64,000 nt of DNA from Psococerastis gibbosa (GCA_963971405.1 OZ020486.1:6099419-6163418), one strand, 5' to 3'. Numbered from the stretch's first letter, positions 47,145 to 59,732 are shown. Notes: a model not told the origin generated them from the sequence alone. Translations and numbers: made by a program.

Positions 47145-47702
47145 GGGCGTGTCTAGGGGGCAACCCGTACAGTTCCACCACCCCCCCCCTCCCAAAAAAA
47201 AATTGTAAATCTGTTGTAAGCCGGCTGTTCCACTTGTCAATATTCCGTCATTTGTGCATCAATAATGGATGAGACATTTGTTTTACTCTATGTCATTGTC
47301 CATTTTCGCATGCTAATATTGATCAATGATCATAGAGTAAAATCATGCTTTGCAAATAATAACAAACTAAAATTAAACAATGGCGTCGCCTGGAGATGAT
47401 AAATAATTCTAATTCATTTCTTGAGAACGAACGACTTCTTTCATAATTTAAATAATTAAATTTCTTGTAGATTAATTGTAAAATTAAAAGAAAGGCGGCG
47501 GCCAAATTTACAAAATTGGAAAAAATTTGAAAACAAAAATCGTCAATTATTGAAGGCTAGTGGAATGATGTGTAAAAATATAAATGCAACATTGATGATA
47601 TTTCCGTCAATGACATTATCACAATTGAAGAAAAACTAACAATTGGAATAGCGACCTTAGTTAATTTTTTTTATGCCCCAAAATGGGCAGGATCCGTACC
47701 TG
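47145..47702. mobile_element. hAT-type MITE split by another insertion
   Basis: 47145-47220 resembles the left half of the 40048 MITE (C tract, aaattgtaaatctgttgtaa) and 47670-47702 the right end (atgggcaggatccgtacctg). Between lies 47225-47650, an aged copy of the 62583 element (attgatcaatgatcatagag, aacaaactaaaattaaacaa). Inferred nesting. Confidence 0.45.
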
Positions 47703-48134
47703 ACGGTCAGCTCGTTTTCATGTCAAAGCGAAATAATCAGTTTTCTGCACAAATTCTTCCTTTTAACATTTTTGATAAGTACATGGGCAGGTTTCACCTG
47801 ATTGACGGTGGTCCATTCATCATTGGACCTTTAGTCCCTCCGCTTGAATTAATGACGTTAGCTCTTTTGCCCCAGTTCTCCCTATGTCATTGTTCCGCGT
47901 TTCCCCTCGTGACGGTTTTTGTCCGCTCGTCACCTAATAAAAAGCTCCCTGGTGTTTTGTCACTTGACTGATTAAAACGGCGATATGTGGAGAGAGGGGG
48001 GGGGGGGTAGGGTTGGGGGTTGGCTCACCTACATATTTTCAGAGCTGGAAATAGTAGAATTTATTTAATTATTCAGAATTATTTATTAATATTATTACAA
48101 AGGCTTTCACGACCGGAGTTACCGTACGTGACGA

Positions 48135-48345
48135 AGTAGTAGAAGACATGTAGCGTAGTGGTACGGACTCTGACTTTCACCCGAAAGGTTGTTGGTTCGA
48201 GCCCCACACTGGCTACATTTTCTGGCCATGCTTCGGAGGGCATGTAAAGCAGGCGGTCCCGATTCAACCTAGTTGAGTGTAAGAGAGGGCTTTATAGCCC
48301 TAACTCCGCTAGATGGGCTTAGTAATGGAACAAAATGTCAAGAAA
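48135..48345 (+). mobile_element. SINE family S1, most complete copy
   Basis: tRNA-like head: A box tagcgtagtggtacgg, B box ggttcgagccc, then a body with gttgagtgtaagagagggct and agccctaactccgctaga. Pol III-type promoter elements are correctly spaced. Related copies at 22460 (minus) and 31380. Confidence 0.8.
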
Positions 48346-48354
48346 AGTCAAGAT

Positions 48355-48552
48355 AATCCAGGATGATAGGACGTGGCTGTTCTGAAAGTGGACTTCCAAG
48401 CATCTGCGGTCAGCAGTTACAGTTCCTGCTGAGCCTCCGAGATACAAGCATAATAGTCTACGCAGTTCCACTGAAGATGTCGAACATAGATTTTGACGAA
48501 ACGTTTGGAAATACGCTTTCAGAACGACCACGGCCTATCATCTCAGATTCTA
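48355..48552. mobile_element. Family K short element (about 198 bp)
   Basis: AATCCAGGATGATAGGACG and the complement of CGGCCTATCATCTCAGATT are terminal inverted repeats. The middle tctacgcagttccactgaag is shared with 24090. No LINE insertion here. Confidence 0.75.
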
Positions 48553-48818
48553 CTGCTTCGTTATTTATTAATGTTAGGATGATGTGCATTCATTATTTAC
48601 ATAGCAGTAAGACTAGCCAATGCACAGCTGAAGTAACTCCCACATTCTGTTTTTAAATAAAATGCAATTTGACGCGAAATATAATACCGCAAAGAGCTAC
48701 GGTATGTCATGTAGTAGAAAAAAACTTTCCTCAGCATTGTTCCACTCAATATGTGCCTGTCACTATGTTCACACCAATTGGCCACAGTTTCGGAACTTGC
48801 CTTGACCATTCTTTGCTT

Positions 48819-49112
48819 CAGAGGCGGTCCCCTTGTCCCCCCGGGAGAAATTTTTTGAAAAATAGGACAGAAATGGTGAGGTTTTACGCACTTTGAGAGC
48901 AATAAGGCTTATATAATATAAAGAATCAATATAATCGTGTACAAGGGGGGCCCGGGGGTCTCCCTTGGGGGAAAATTTTAGAAAAATAGTGAGGTTTTGC
49001 GCATTTTGAGGGCAGTAACACTTAAATTTTAGAGGCAAAGAAAATAACTTCTGCCCAAAGGGCGGGGGGGGGGGGCAATTGCCCGCAGTGCCGGTCGCTG
49101 AGTCCGCCTCTG
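48819..49112. mobile_element. hAT-type MITE, 294 bp, perfect 8-bp TSD
   Basis: Ends CAGAGGCGGTCCCC / GAGTCCGCCTCTG; CTTTGCTT at 48811-48818 and 49113-49120. Inside, gaaaaatag..gtgaggttttacgc occurs twice, an internal duplication. Confidence 0.9.
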
Positions 49113-49689
49113 CTTTGCTTGCAAAATATTTGGAAATCCCTATATTCCTGGGGGGAATAGTTTCTAGCTTCAGTCTCAATAAATTCAGTAAATTGGCGAT
49201 ACTTCGGTACAGCTGACCAAATTATTTGTAAACAAAGGGCGGTAGCAAAAACAGCAGAATTTTTCCGAAAAGAAAACTCGAAATACTCAGTAACCAGCCC
49301 GATGACAGAGAAATAAAAATAACAGTGATACCAAAAAACACACATGAACTCTAACTTAGCGTTTAAAAACGCAAAACCACCGGCGGTTTCCACACAGAAA
49401 GGATATGATGGGGGCTTGGAAACGACTTTTAAAAGGAAATAAAACCGTGATGGGGGACATAATGGCCGTTACTCTCAATGTAGTTTTGCTTCGCACAAAT
49501 CATGTTTATGGCTGCAACTTGTGTATCATCTCGCCCGTCTAACTGCTACAACAGATTCTCTTTTATTGCCGGCTACGTCATCATCAGTCATAATATGTGC
49601 CGGAAACGAGGTTTCAAACGCATGTGAAGCTGGTTTCTTTGGCGTATGTGGATAGGTTACTCAGAGAGTTTGTTGGGAACAAGGGAAGT

Positions 49690-50150
49690 ATTCTTTCTCG
49701 GTGACAACACGTTCAAGTTTCTGGGTGCCCTAATTACAAATGGAAAGAGAGACTTTGCTCTGGGAACCGATGTTATTTCAGCACGCTCCATCTGCTCAAA
49801 TCAAGAACCTTATCGAGGAGATGCAAGGAAATGATATATTGAACGATAATCCAACCAGTCGTGATCTATGGGAGTGAGACATGGGTTATGACTTGGAGGA
49901 GCTGCTTGAAAGGTGGGAGTGTAAGATACTCCGAAACGCCAATATTCGTGAATATCACAGGACCCGAGCTGTTCCAATGCGTGACATTGAAACCCGAACG
50001 ATGTTTGTCCTATGTTTGGCTCACGCACACGCAATACATAACACAATATAAGGACTGGAAAAAGATTTTGTCTATATGGATATAGTTAAGTTATATGCGG
50101 AGAGGCATAGTACGTGCGGCCAAAAGTCCCCATGGGCTGTTAGCGCCACC
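49690..50150 (+). pseudogene. LINE reverse-transcriptase thumb and C-terminal fragment
   Basis: TFKFLGALITNGKRDFALG, then VIYGSETWVMTW, then (other frames) ELLERWECKILRN and RGIVRAAKSPHGL. These are in the order of a LINE after the YxDD motif, with several frameshifts. Confidence 0.75.
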
Positions 50151-51739
50151 CTAAGTCAAGTAAGTCAAGTAAGTTATAAGACTTTTACATTATTTACAAA
50201 AAGAAACTTATATTTTTACACAATAAGAGACATTATAGCTAGACCAACTCCCATCCATCAGTTCTTCTTTCAAGAGTTGCTTCCTCCTTAAATAAATTCC
50301 ATAATCAGCTACGTTATCATGGGTCCAGGGTGTGACTCTACATTGGTATTGGAATTATTCCATAAAACTTCCATTATTTGATGGCTGACATAACTATATA
50401 TTACATCATGCGCGTCAATGGTGGCCCATAAGCGTGTCTCAGTTTGTCCATTTCCTCTTGCAGGCGGTGACGTGTCCCAGTTTTACCAGCAGTGGTGAAA
50501 ATTGATGTGAAACCAAACTGATAATATCCGAAAATATCAATCAGGTTGTTGGCAGGGCAAATGGGTTCAATGGGTCACTAAAGGAGGCCTACATCCATAA
50601 AAACAGCCCTTCAAAACAATAGGGGGAGGGGAGCATGGCAATAAGTTCCAGCAATATTTATTGATACGTCTCCGGACAGTGCACTTAGGGGTGAGCTGGC
50701 CGATAGTGAGTATAAAATACGCGACAGCACTGCCCCGCAGTTATTAAGCATGATCAGCGACTGAGGACCAGACACGCACACGCAAGGTATAACAAAGTAG
50801 CTCGAAAAAGTAATTAGCATAGATTAACTCTAGCAATCAAGGTGCAAGAGGAAAGTAAAACCGGAAGTCGGAAAGAACCGGAAATGGGGTCTCCATCAAC
50901 GGGCGGTGCTGGCGTTCAGTTTTCTACGGTGTTCCTTCCCGCCATGGAGTGCTACGGTGTTTTGCCCGCCTTTATCTGATGGAATACTAAGCACTCGGCT
51001 ACGGACCCTGCACTTTACCCCTGGTTAACATACCTATATCGATTCTGACCACCCTAATATAGGGGCGGACTGTTAATTTAAAGGTCAGATTTAAAATCAT
51101 TACCGCAAAACTTAGAGATGCGAAACAATTCTAAGGTTTGAATTTTAAGGACATAATAACTCTTTTTTTTCATATTTTTGTTTTGTTTTGAGGGGCTTTA
51201 CGTATGCACGTAAGACTTAAGAGTTAATACTTGCGCCCCTTACTGAGTAATACTATGAAGCTAGGGTCTAGCGAGAATTTAACCCTTTTCTGGCTACTTT
51301 TCATAGCTCAGGTAACTTAAACTTAATGGGCAAAGGCGTACTTTCGTTTCGCTAAGGTCCACTTATGCCTCACCACCGCTAAGCCTCTCAGCAATAGTGG
51401 CACTGCCATCATATTTGCAAGTGCCTACTTTTTGACAGGCTTAGGCTTTATAGGCAATCTCATTAATCTACATGTAGATGGTCATTGAGACCACTAGATA
51501 TAGCAGAAATAGAGTGCGCAGCGTTCAAATTACTCGGACTGTAAAGATTCTAAGAAGTTCTTAGAAACTCTGTGTTTCTGCTCACTACGCCAGTAACAGG
51601 TTTCTTACTTTTATTTTTACCGCGCCTTATCCTCATGGAGGGTCGGCGACACGACAGCAGCATATCCACACAGTCCAGTTCTATGCGTCCTCTGTGGAGA
51701 GCCCCAAATTTCTTCTCCCTTGTATCTCCCAGTTCATTA

Positions 51740-52310
51740 CTCATTTGACTAGGTGGTTTTCGTCTTTACGTAGAACGTGTCCACACTCCACACCAGTTCA
51801 TCAGCCTCTTCACTCTAAGTTTCTCTTGTAGGTCACAGGTTCCCATCTCTTGCCTTATATCTTGGTTTATACGTTGGCCTCTCGCAGGAACTTTTTAGCA
51901 TTCGCATTTCTGCTGCGTGATTAATATTTTCCTCACACTTTCGTACAGCCCAGCACTCAGACCCTTACAGCATGCACGGGCGAACAACTTGCGTATAGAT
52001 GCTTTCTTTCAGCTTTTCTGGAATTTTTCCGTCTGTGAGTATCCCGGACATATCTCGAAACTTCACCCAGCCGGCTTTTATCCGACTTTTGACATTTTCT
52101 TGACAGCCCCCGTTTTGCTCTATGACACTGCCTAGATACTTCGATATGCCTACTTTGTTTAGGGGTTGATTTTCAATACTGATGGTGTCTGGTTTCCGTC
52201 ATACACATTCCATGTACCGGTACTCAGTTTTTGCACAGTTCACTTTCAGTCCCTCTCTTTCTAGCAGCACTTCAACCCATTTGCGTAACTCTTGTTCAGG
52301 ATTGCTTCAT
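51740..52310 (-). pseudogene. LINE reverse-transcriptase fragment
   Basis: The minus strand reads, across frames, KSRIKAGWVKFRDMSG, KESIYTQVVRPCMLYGSECW and INHAAEMRMLK, the thumb region of an arthropod endonuclease/reverse transcriptase. Several stops; no catalytic motif kept. Confidence 0.75.
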
Positions 52311-52344
52311 TTACAAAAATTCCATAAGATTCCCCTTAAATCTA

Positions 52345-53212
52345 TAAAAGAACCGGTCCGAGTTTACTCGAACATGCTTTCCAATTTATCAAAATTAGTA
52401 GATAGAGAAAATGAGTAATTTCATAGTAAATAATTTTCCTATGGTTCAACTTCCGATATCTCCGGGGGGGGGGGGGGGTGGTGTTGTCCACTTGATGTCA
52501 CTAGAGGTGAGGTAAATTCTAGTTGGGTCAGACCAACACATTACCACTCAGCAATACTGGCAGGGCGCGCAATGCATTTCAACGTGAATTTTCAAAAAAA
52601 CATTTTTTCTACAAAACCAAATAAATTTCTGGGAAAACAACCTGTCCGGTATCGTTACACAATTTAACACATAATACATGCCTGAAGGTAGAAATCATCG
52701 ATGGCAAGGTTTCACAGAAAAATTATTTTTTAGTCATTTTTCATTAAAATTTAGTTATTTTTATTTTTTACCCCCAGAAGCAAACCATCAAGGGGCAAGT
52801 GACCCCACGCATTTTGTCAGCATTAATAACGACTACAATATATGTGAATTTAAAAGAAATCGTTGCAGCCGTTTTGGAGAAATAATGTTTTTAGACTTTT
52901 TTAATGAGTTTTTTGAAAATAAAACCCACCCAAATTGAGATAGCCCAAAATAAAAAAAATAGTCCCGAGGTATGATTTTTGTGAACATGCAGAATTTCAT
53001 TAATCTGAGTAGTTTGCCCGGAAATCGACGAACAGACAGACAGACAGACAGACAAAGCGACAGAGCGACAGACAGAGCGACAGACAGACATTTCGTAAAA
53101 AACACTTTTTTGGGTTCCTGAGACCTCAAAACGTGTAAATCCGTTGAAATCTCGGAATCGAAAATTTCGACCGTCACAAAGCTTTCCTTATACTACGTAT
53201 TAATTGGAAAGC
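52345..53212. mobile_element. Family J element, copy 2 (about 865 bp)
   Basis: Full-length relative of 27953-28772 with the same ends, G tract and CAGA array. It lies between two different LINE fragments. Confidence 0.75.
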
Positions 53213-53224
53213 AATAAATCCTCT

Positions 53225-53350
53225 TTGCTCCTCCTACGTACGATATCATATACTAGTTAACTATCTTTTCCAATACTCGAAGTTTGTTTGCGTCAGCACT
53301 GACAGTTAGTTTCCAGGTTTCCGAACCATATGTTGCTGTAGGTCTGATAC
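53225..53350 (-). pseudogene. LINE fragment
   Basis: Minus strand reads TATYGSETWKLTVSADANKL then RVLEKIV, the same YGSETW block as other LINE copies, but a different subfamily from the neighbour at 51740-52310. Confidence 0.6.
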
Positions 53351-53399
53351 TGTTGCTTGCACTGAAGGTAAATCAGAGGGTCTATTATCCGTCCAGAGG

Positions 53400-54515
53400 G
53401 GGGGGGGGCGTTCTCCTACCCCCCCCCCCCACCCCTTGATAACGTGTGGCAGCGACCACATTGCCCGTGAGTAATGATACGCCACGTCACATCGCCTCTA
53501 CAATAAATATAAACCAACAAACCAGCAAATCAATGCCAAAATTTATCAGCAATCACGCCCGCAGCGCTTATTTTCCCTCTCTCTACTTCGTTATTCAGCA
53601 AATATTATGCTTAATTTAGCTAACGCTACGTAAACAGATCTAATGATGGAGGGTGCATTGCTGAAAATTAGATTGTTATTAACTAATTATATATAATAAT
53701 AATGCTATGAGGGAAGGAGGGGCAGCTCTGCAAAAATTGATGAAACTGGTGGACCGTGGTTGATCTAAAAGCGTAACTGTTTATTCAAGGGGATGTGCGC
53801 TGATATTTTTTACTATAGGAAAGGGGGGGGCAACGCCGGGTTTGGCCTTGTGGGGGCCCCTGGGCCGGAATTGGGGCGGGGCCCTTTCCCGGGCAGAAAA
53901 TTATGCACCCTTACACGAATAGTCCACTATCATTTTACAAAATAGAGACTTAACTGTTTACCTAGTACCACTGAAGATGTCGATGAACCAAGGCACATCA
54001 ACCATGATTCTGCAACTTCATCATCTGACTTCCACTGTGAAAGCCTTTGTATACAGGTATATATGATGCAGAAATGATTTAGAAAAGTATAGGTTCAATT
54101 CAGGTCCACAAGCAAGATTTTTTCGGCGGGGGGATGCGCCCCTATAGTATGTACTAAAAGGTAGTACGTCTGGAAAGTTCAATTCTACCTAGTATAGAGC
54201 CAAGAAATTTTGGGAGGGGGGCACCCCCCTCTTGTTACCGGCCTAACTCAATTTAATAATATTCAATGCAACCCTATTCAATGTTTAACTGGTGTGGTGG
54301 AGTTCAAGAACTGTGGCCAATTGGTATTATTGCTGCTAATTTAGCTGATCTTTTTGACGGCTCTATGGTCGATATTTTCTGTGATTTGTGAAAATTGACT
54401 TTCTACAAAACAACGCGTAGTGGGGGTACTCCGATTTGCTCATAACCAATTTTTACTCTTCATCGTAAAAGCCAAACTTTTTAACCTGTTCAAAAAATGA
54501 TCAATTCGGATCAAA
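53400..54515. other. Unassigned interval with G/C tracts
   Basis: Homopolymer G and C runs at 53399-53430 and 53821 suggest more degraded MITEs. A K-like piece near 53968-54045 (ccactgaagatgtcgatgaa). No gene. Confidence 0.4.
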
Positions 54516-54519
54516 GTTC

Positions 54520-54893
54520 CACAGGTACCGGTTCTACCAGATAGGCCTATCTTTAAACAGTTTGAAAATTATAACAGTTTTCGTTGGAACAGCAGCAGCT
54601 CGTTAAAAAAATGCAAAAGCGTTAAAAATGTCGAATGCAACTTCACCGGCGCACCCTCGCCATCCTTCACTAAGAAAAAGGTCCATTATTAATCGATATT
54701 CGACAAAAAAACTACAGGTACCGATACTACAAGATATCTTTCAACAGTTTGAAAATTATAACAGTTTTGGTTGTAATAGCAGCAGCTCGTTAAAAAAAAA
54801 ATGCAACAGACTTAAAAATGTCGAGATTGCAACTTCACTGGCGCACCCTCACCATCCTTCATTATGGAAAGGTCCATTATTAATCGAAATTCC
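54520..54893. repeat. 187-bp tandem duplication, two units
   Basis: Cagtttgaaaattataacag recurs at 54558 and 54745; units also share cagcagcagctcgttaaaaa and ggtccattattaatcga. Confidence 0.9.
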
Positions 54894-55439
54894 AGAATGT
54901 GCAGCGAGATTCATTTACAATCGATAGCGCATCGTTTCAGATACAAATGAATTAGTACATATCGTTCGGATGAAATATCGAAATATCTCGCGCCGGCTTT
55001 GTTTAATACCCCCACTGCAGCCACAATGATATCGCATGTATTTATTTATATGCACCGCTGTGCGGGCTTATTTGCAATTTTATGTACACGAGAATTTATA
55101 TTTTTATCTCTTTTACTGCACTCAATTTCGGTGCGGTTGCGTGGGTAATTAAATTACGTTTGAATGGGTTAACTAATTTGGGGTGGGTTTTTTGTTTTTG
55201 TTGTTGGGATTTTTGCTGTGAAGTGAATAAATTTGGTACATGCTATGGTCTCCATAAACCTGAGACTTTTCGGTACTTAATTTTATGTGGAGTTAGAAAA
55301 ATTTAAACTGTTGAATTTGTAAACAAGAACATGAAGTTAATTGCTAGTCTTCAACCTCTCAGAGCAGTGATCATTAAGGCGGAGATTTCAAAATATTTTG
55401 TTAGCAAAGCAGGCATATTTTAGACTAATTTGATTAATT

Positions 55440-56250
55440 CCTCGTTTTAATAAACATTATGTTTAGCACAATAATGGGCTGAGAACTGAACCCTGAGGTA
55501 CTCCCAATTTCCATTAGGGCGCTATGGATGTTTATTTGCATCAGTATATATGGCTCCATGTCAGTACTATGAAGGTTAACTCCCAAATGCCAAACTGCAG
55601 AATCACCCTAGAGCGACGAAGGCAGAAAGTAACAATCGCCTATTCTTCCCATTCAAGTAGCTGTTGTGCATGCAAAGTTTAGGCACCCGCCAAATCCCAA
55701 ATCAGTCTATGACTATGCTGACTATGCTACGCTTATTTTTATACGTTATTGAGTTTATTTTAAAGTAGATAATGATGAATATAATTAACAGTATATTCAG
55801 CACAATGATGGGCTCAGCAGGACTAAACCTTACAGCACTTCTGATATCCAACTGGGCGTGATGAATGTTCATGAAAAAAGTGAAATGTAGGGCCATGTCA
55901 GATTGTCAGTACTGTAAATGTTAACTCCCAAAGGCCAAAACTGCGGTATCACCCGTGGAGCGACAAAGGCAGAAAGTATCAATCACCCATTATAGGTGTA
56001 GCTGTTGTACATGCAAAGTCTAGGCACCCGCCAAATCCCATGTCAATCAATGAAAATGATGAAAACATGCTACGCTTATTATTAGGCGTTATCTAGTTTA
56101 TTTTAAAGTAGATGATGATGAACAGTATATTCAGCACAATAATGGGCTCAGAACTGAACCCTGCGGCACTCCCGATATCCATCAGGGCGCTATGGATGTT
56201 CATTCGCATCAGTCGCCCCGTGATAAGGGAAATAGAGCCATGTCGGCGGT
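55440..56250. repeat. 334-bp tandem repeat, about 2.4 units
   Basis: Anchor cacaat(a/g)atgggct at 55467, 55801 and 56135 (334 bp each). Also ggcacccgccaaatccca in units 1 and 2 and ggcgctatggatgttcatt-type blocks in units 1 and 3. Origin unknown. Confidence 0.9.
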
Positions 56251-56544
56251 GGTTGATGAGGCGGAAGCCGAGATAACTCGACAAAGGAAGTGACGTAGCT
56301 CGGCCCCTTTTAATTCGCACGTCCCCCAGTCTCTCTGCCTTTTCAATTTCATATCCTTAGACCGTCATAACTCATTTGGTTCTGATGGGTATATGAGTCA
56401 ATAATTTTCAGAGAACCTCCGTGAAAAAATTTGACGATGATTGATTGGACACCGGTATTTCATTTATTGTTGTCATACTAACTACCTAACAGGGTGATGA
56501 AATTAACCTGGCTTCCAGAATTTCGGGGTGAAAGACAGAAGAAC

Positions 56545-56630
56545 TAAATGTAAATTGTCTTTATTTACCCAATGGGAAAATTTTAGACCTCTGGGCCCAC
56601 TCTTACTATTAACCCAATAGCTAGTAGAAA
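56545..56630 (-). mobile_element. Retroposon tail family C
   Basis: Aaattgtctttatttaccca, ctgggcccactcttactatt and aacccaatag. Confidence 0.6.
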
Positions 56631-57156
56631 ATGTATCATGAGATGTTAATAATTAAAATGAAAGCCTATACATTTGATTTTGGTGGGAATATAAGGCAAG
56701 AGCTTTCAGAAATGCCTACATTATAATAATTATGACTGACGAATTTTTATATTTCGTACCGTTGTATAAAGCGTAATTTCGACCTGAACGTTGTAAGATT
56801 ACCATTCCGTTGGATGGGTATCTACCGGTAAATAGTTTATTGTAGGCGGTCGCGGGAGCGGGTCTGGCCAAAAATAAACATAGAATAAGACTATATTGAA
56901 GTATTTATTATACACACACACATATATATATATGTATATATATATAGGTATACGGTATTCAATTGTTAACAATCGTTGAGTGAAGAAATAGCTCCTAAGG
57001 CTGCACAAAAGGTTACGCAAAAGAGCTTACTCTTGAAAAGAATATATAAATATATAAATGCCCATATTTAACACTTTCTCAATACTAAATAAATAATAAT
57101 CATAATTTATTAGTAAAAAATTAACATATCTTTTTAAGTGGTAGGCAGACTAGGCA

Positions 57157-57610
57157 GTGGTAGACTGCAACTTCGAATATATTGTAATATGTTACAGATT
57201 GGTGAAGCATGAATCTATAAATTCCAAACAGTCCAAGAAATATAAACAGGGGGAAGTACTTGTAAGTAACGAAGTAATTAATAAATCACTGCAAGTTAGT
57301 ACAGAGGGAGGTCACAAAGTGAAAGTTGTCATGCGTGGCATTGTAACTTTACCAGGAGGGCATCGGTCAACGGGTAAACATGCAAATGGAATTTGATCAA
57401 TATTCTCGTAAACCGTGGCATTCGTATAAGAAATTAATTCAATACGTCACATTTACGAGTCGCGAGCTCGTGCAACAACTGAAATTTATCTACTTTTCTA
57501 AACAATCGAAAGTAGTGGCAATTTTAGAAAGAAATCAAGAAATTGCTTTATTAAATTCAAGATTGTGCGAATTGGCAAAGTTTAACATGTTATGTTCCAA
57601 TGGAAGATAG
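57157..57610 (+). other. Two overlapping unrecognised open frames
   Basis: 57157-57396 (79 residues) and 57380-57610 (76 residues) follow each other with a 17-bp overlap. Neither matches a domain I know; no clear splice or promoter context. The second ends in a family E repeat, which argues against a real gene. Confidence 0.2.
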
Positions 57611-57760
57611 AAGGACTGAGGGCTCCCGACAGATGAATAACATCCTGGTTGAAAAACCTGAGGCAGTGCTTTGGCAAGAGCACGACTTCCTGTATAAGAA
57701 CAGCAGTCTCCAAGGTCGAAATTGCCATGATGATCCGAACCTTCGCTGGAAGAGATAACT
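57590..57760 (-). repeat. Dispersed repeat family E
   Basis: Complement of the 39140-39300 copy: catcctggttgaaaaacctg, gcaagagcacgacttcctgt, attgccatgatgatccg. Confidence 0.7.
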
Positions 57761-58124
57761 TTTGACCACAATTAATCAACGCCAAACCACTTCAACGCTC
57801 TTTGGAGTTCCACGAAATCCATTAAACTGAACTTTGAAGCTCATACAAAATTACAATGAGTATAAATATATAGATAATGCCACAGTCTCCAATCATCATT
57901 CTTCATACAGAAGGGGAGTTAATTTTAAATAAATTGTGGGGCTTTAAATGGAGCAGTAAATTTATGTCGAAACATTTGAAAACAGAGGATTGGCGCCAAA
58001 TACAATCGATCGCGATATTTTACAGCTAAAAATAAAACTTTCTTATTCTATTTTTCTTCCTCTCTGATCAGCCAAAATTATGTTATGTTTTATGGGAACT
58101 CATTATCGATTCTTACCTCAGATA

Positions 58125-58462
58125 CTTCAGTACTTTGGTCAACGGACTATTACAGTTGAATAACATGGTTTCTTAAAAGGTCGCTCTGGTGGCGTTTACA
58201 AATTATGTAGGTGTTGCACTCTCTAACAAAAAAAAAACAAGTAAATACAGTGTACTTTGACTTTAAACCAGCCTTTGACCATGTTAACCATGCTCTACTT
58301 ATAATGAAGCTTTTGAGTAACTTTGACATACCACCTTATATGGTGCTAATTTTAAAATCCTATTTATCGTGTAGCAACACGACTTTCTCTCCAAAGTTGG
58401 TTGTCAGCCTCCAGGCCGTTGGCCGTTGGCTTTTTGAGGGGCCAAGACAAGACCTCCTGTAG
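58125..58462 (+). pseudogene. LINE reverse-transcriptase fragment (motif A region)
   Basis: QHGFLKGRS-like sequence in one frame is followed by VYFDFKPAFDHVNHALLIMK, which is reverse-transcriptase motif A (Asp in YFDF), then LLSNFDIPPYMVLILKSYLS. Stops and frameshifts separate the blocks, and motif C is absent. Confidence 0.8.
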
Positions 58463-59237
58463 CTATCAACTTCAAAGCAGTCAGCAGAGGCTCGTGACTA
58501 CGATGATTCTGCCAAACAAACCTCTTACCGCTCACTGTTGATCAGAACATCTATTATATACTGTATATAATATATACATATACATATATAATTACGAAAT
58601 GCAAACGCAACAAAATTTTGTCTTACATTCTCCCATTTAGGGCCTGGACCCACCGTATATGAGCCACTCGTAAGAGTATTGGAAGTCAAAAGCAACACGA
58701 TAATACAAACTGAATTTAAAAGGTTTTAGCTCTAAGAGGAAGCCATGTATCTTGACGGCTCCCCCACACATAATCGAACTAAATACCCTACAGACCATGA
58801 TAAACATGGTTTTCCCGCGCATTTTTCAACTTTGTCCTATCTCTCCTTCTTTATGACCAACTATCTCAACTTTTCTCCTTTATTCCACCAATATATGGTC
58901 TCAATATTTCTTGCTCCCGATCCTATCTTCGGCATTCAGTTTGGCAGGCTTGTAAACATTATTTTTTGGATTGCTTTTCTTAGTCGTAAACATTTTTAGG
59001 TCTTAGGGGTAATAACGCTATCATAGCTTGTGAAAACAGAGTGCTTCTTATCAATACTTGACTTGCAACAATCTTCAATTCGACCAATCTGAAAACATAG
59101 TGTATCCAATATACTGTTATGTTCGATGGCCTTAATGTACATAATTGATATTGCCAGTAACCTATCAGACTTGTTACCTACTCTTGCTGGTCTGATGGGA
59201 TTTGGTAATTGTGTGAGGCGGTTACTGAGTTGCTGGT

Positions 59238-59352
59238 CAATCAATCAATCAAAATTTATTTCCAAAATAAATTTTTTACAGTTTTTTGTCACTTCCCTAT
59301 GGGCTAGGCCCGTTTTAGGATGGAAATTTTACAATATTCTAAAATACTAGTA
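59238..59352 (-). mobile_element. LINE 3' tail with (TTGA)n
   Basis: CAATCAATCAATCAAAATTT simple tail, then the complement of GGAAATAAATTTTG and gggcctagcccatagggaag. Only the 3' UTR is present. Confidence 0.65.
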
Positions 59353-59559
59353 TAATACAATGAATGCATGCAGTTAAAATACAAAATTTGTGTCAAGTTT
59401 AAAAATATAGTGAATATGTATGTAGGTGTATGTAAATGGTAAAATCCGTTTTGTAATGGACAACGATCTGGACTTTCGAAAGGAAGTCACGGGTGACGGG
59501 TCACATTCCGCCACCTATTGACTTCTGTCTAATTAGAAATATTATTCATGTGAGAGACT

Positions 59560-59605
59560 GAAGCCAAGTGGTTCGGAATCCACTATAATCAGGAAGTCCC
59601 CTCAT
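59560..59605. repeat. Family F tail-only copy
   Basis: Aagtggttcggaatccacta then taatcaggaagtcc. Confidence 0.6.
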
Positions 59606-59732
59606 TCCTACATAATGGCAAGGTCAAACACGTAGGCTTGGCGCTATGTACAGTATGTTTCAAAGTTGAACCCATGTCCAAGAAAGAGCGTGCAAATGAC
59701 AGAGATTGTGTTACGTCCGTTGACACCCTGGG

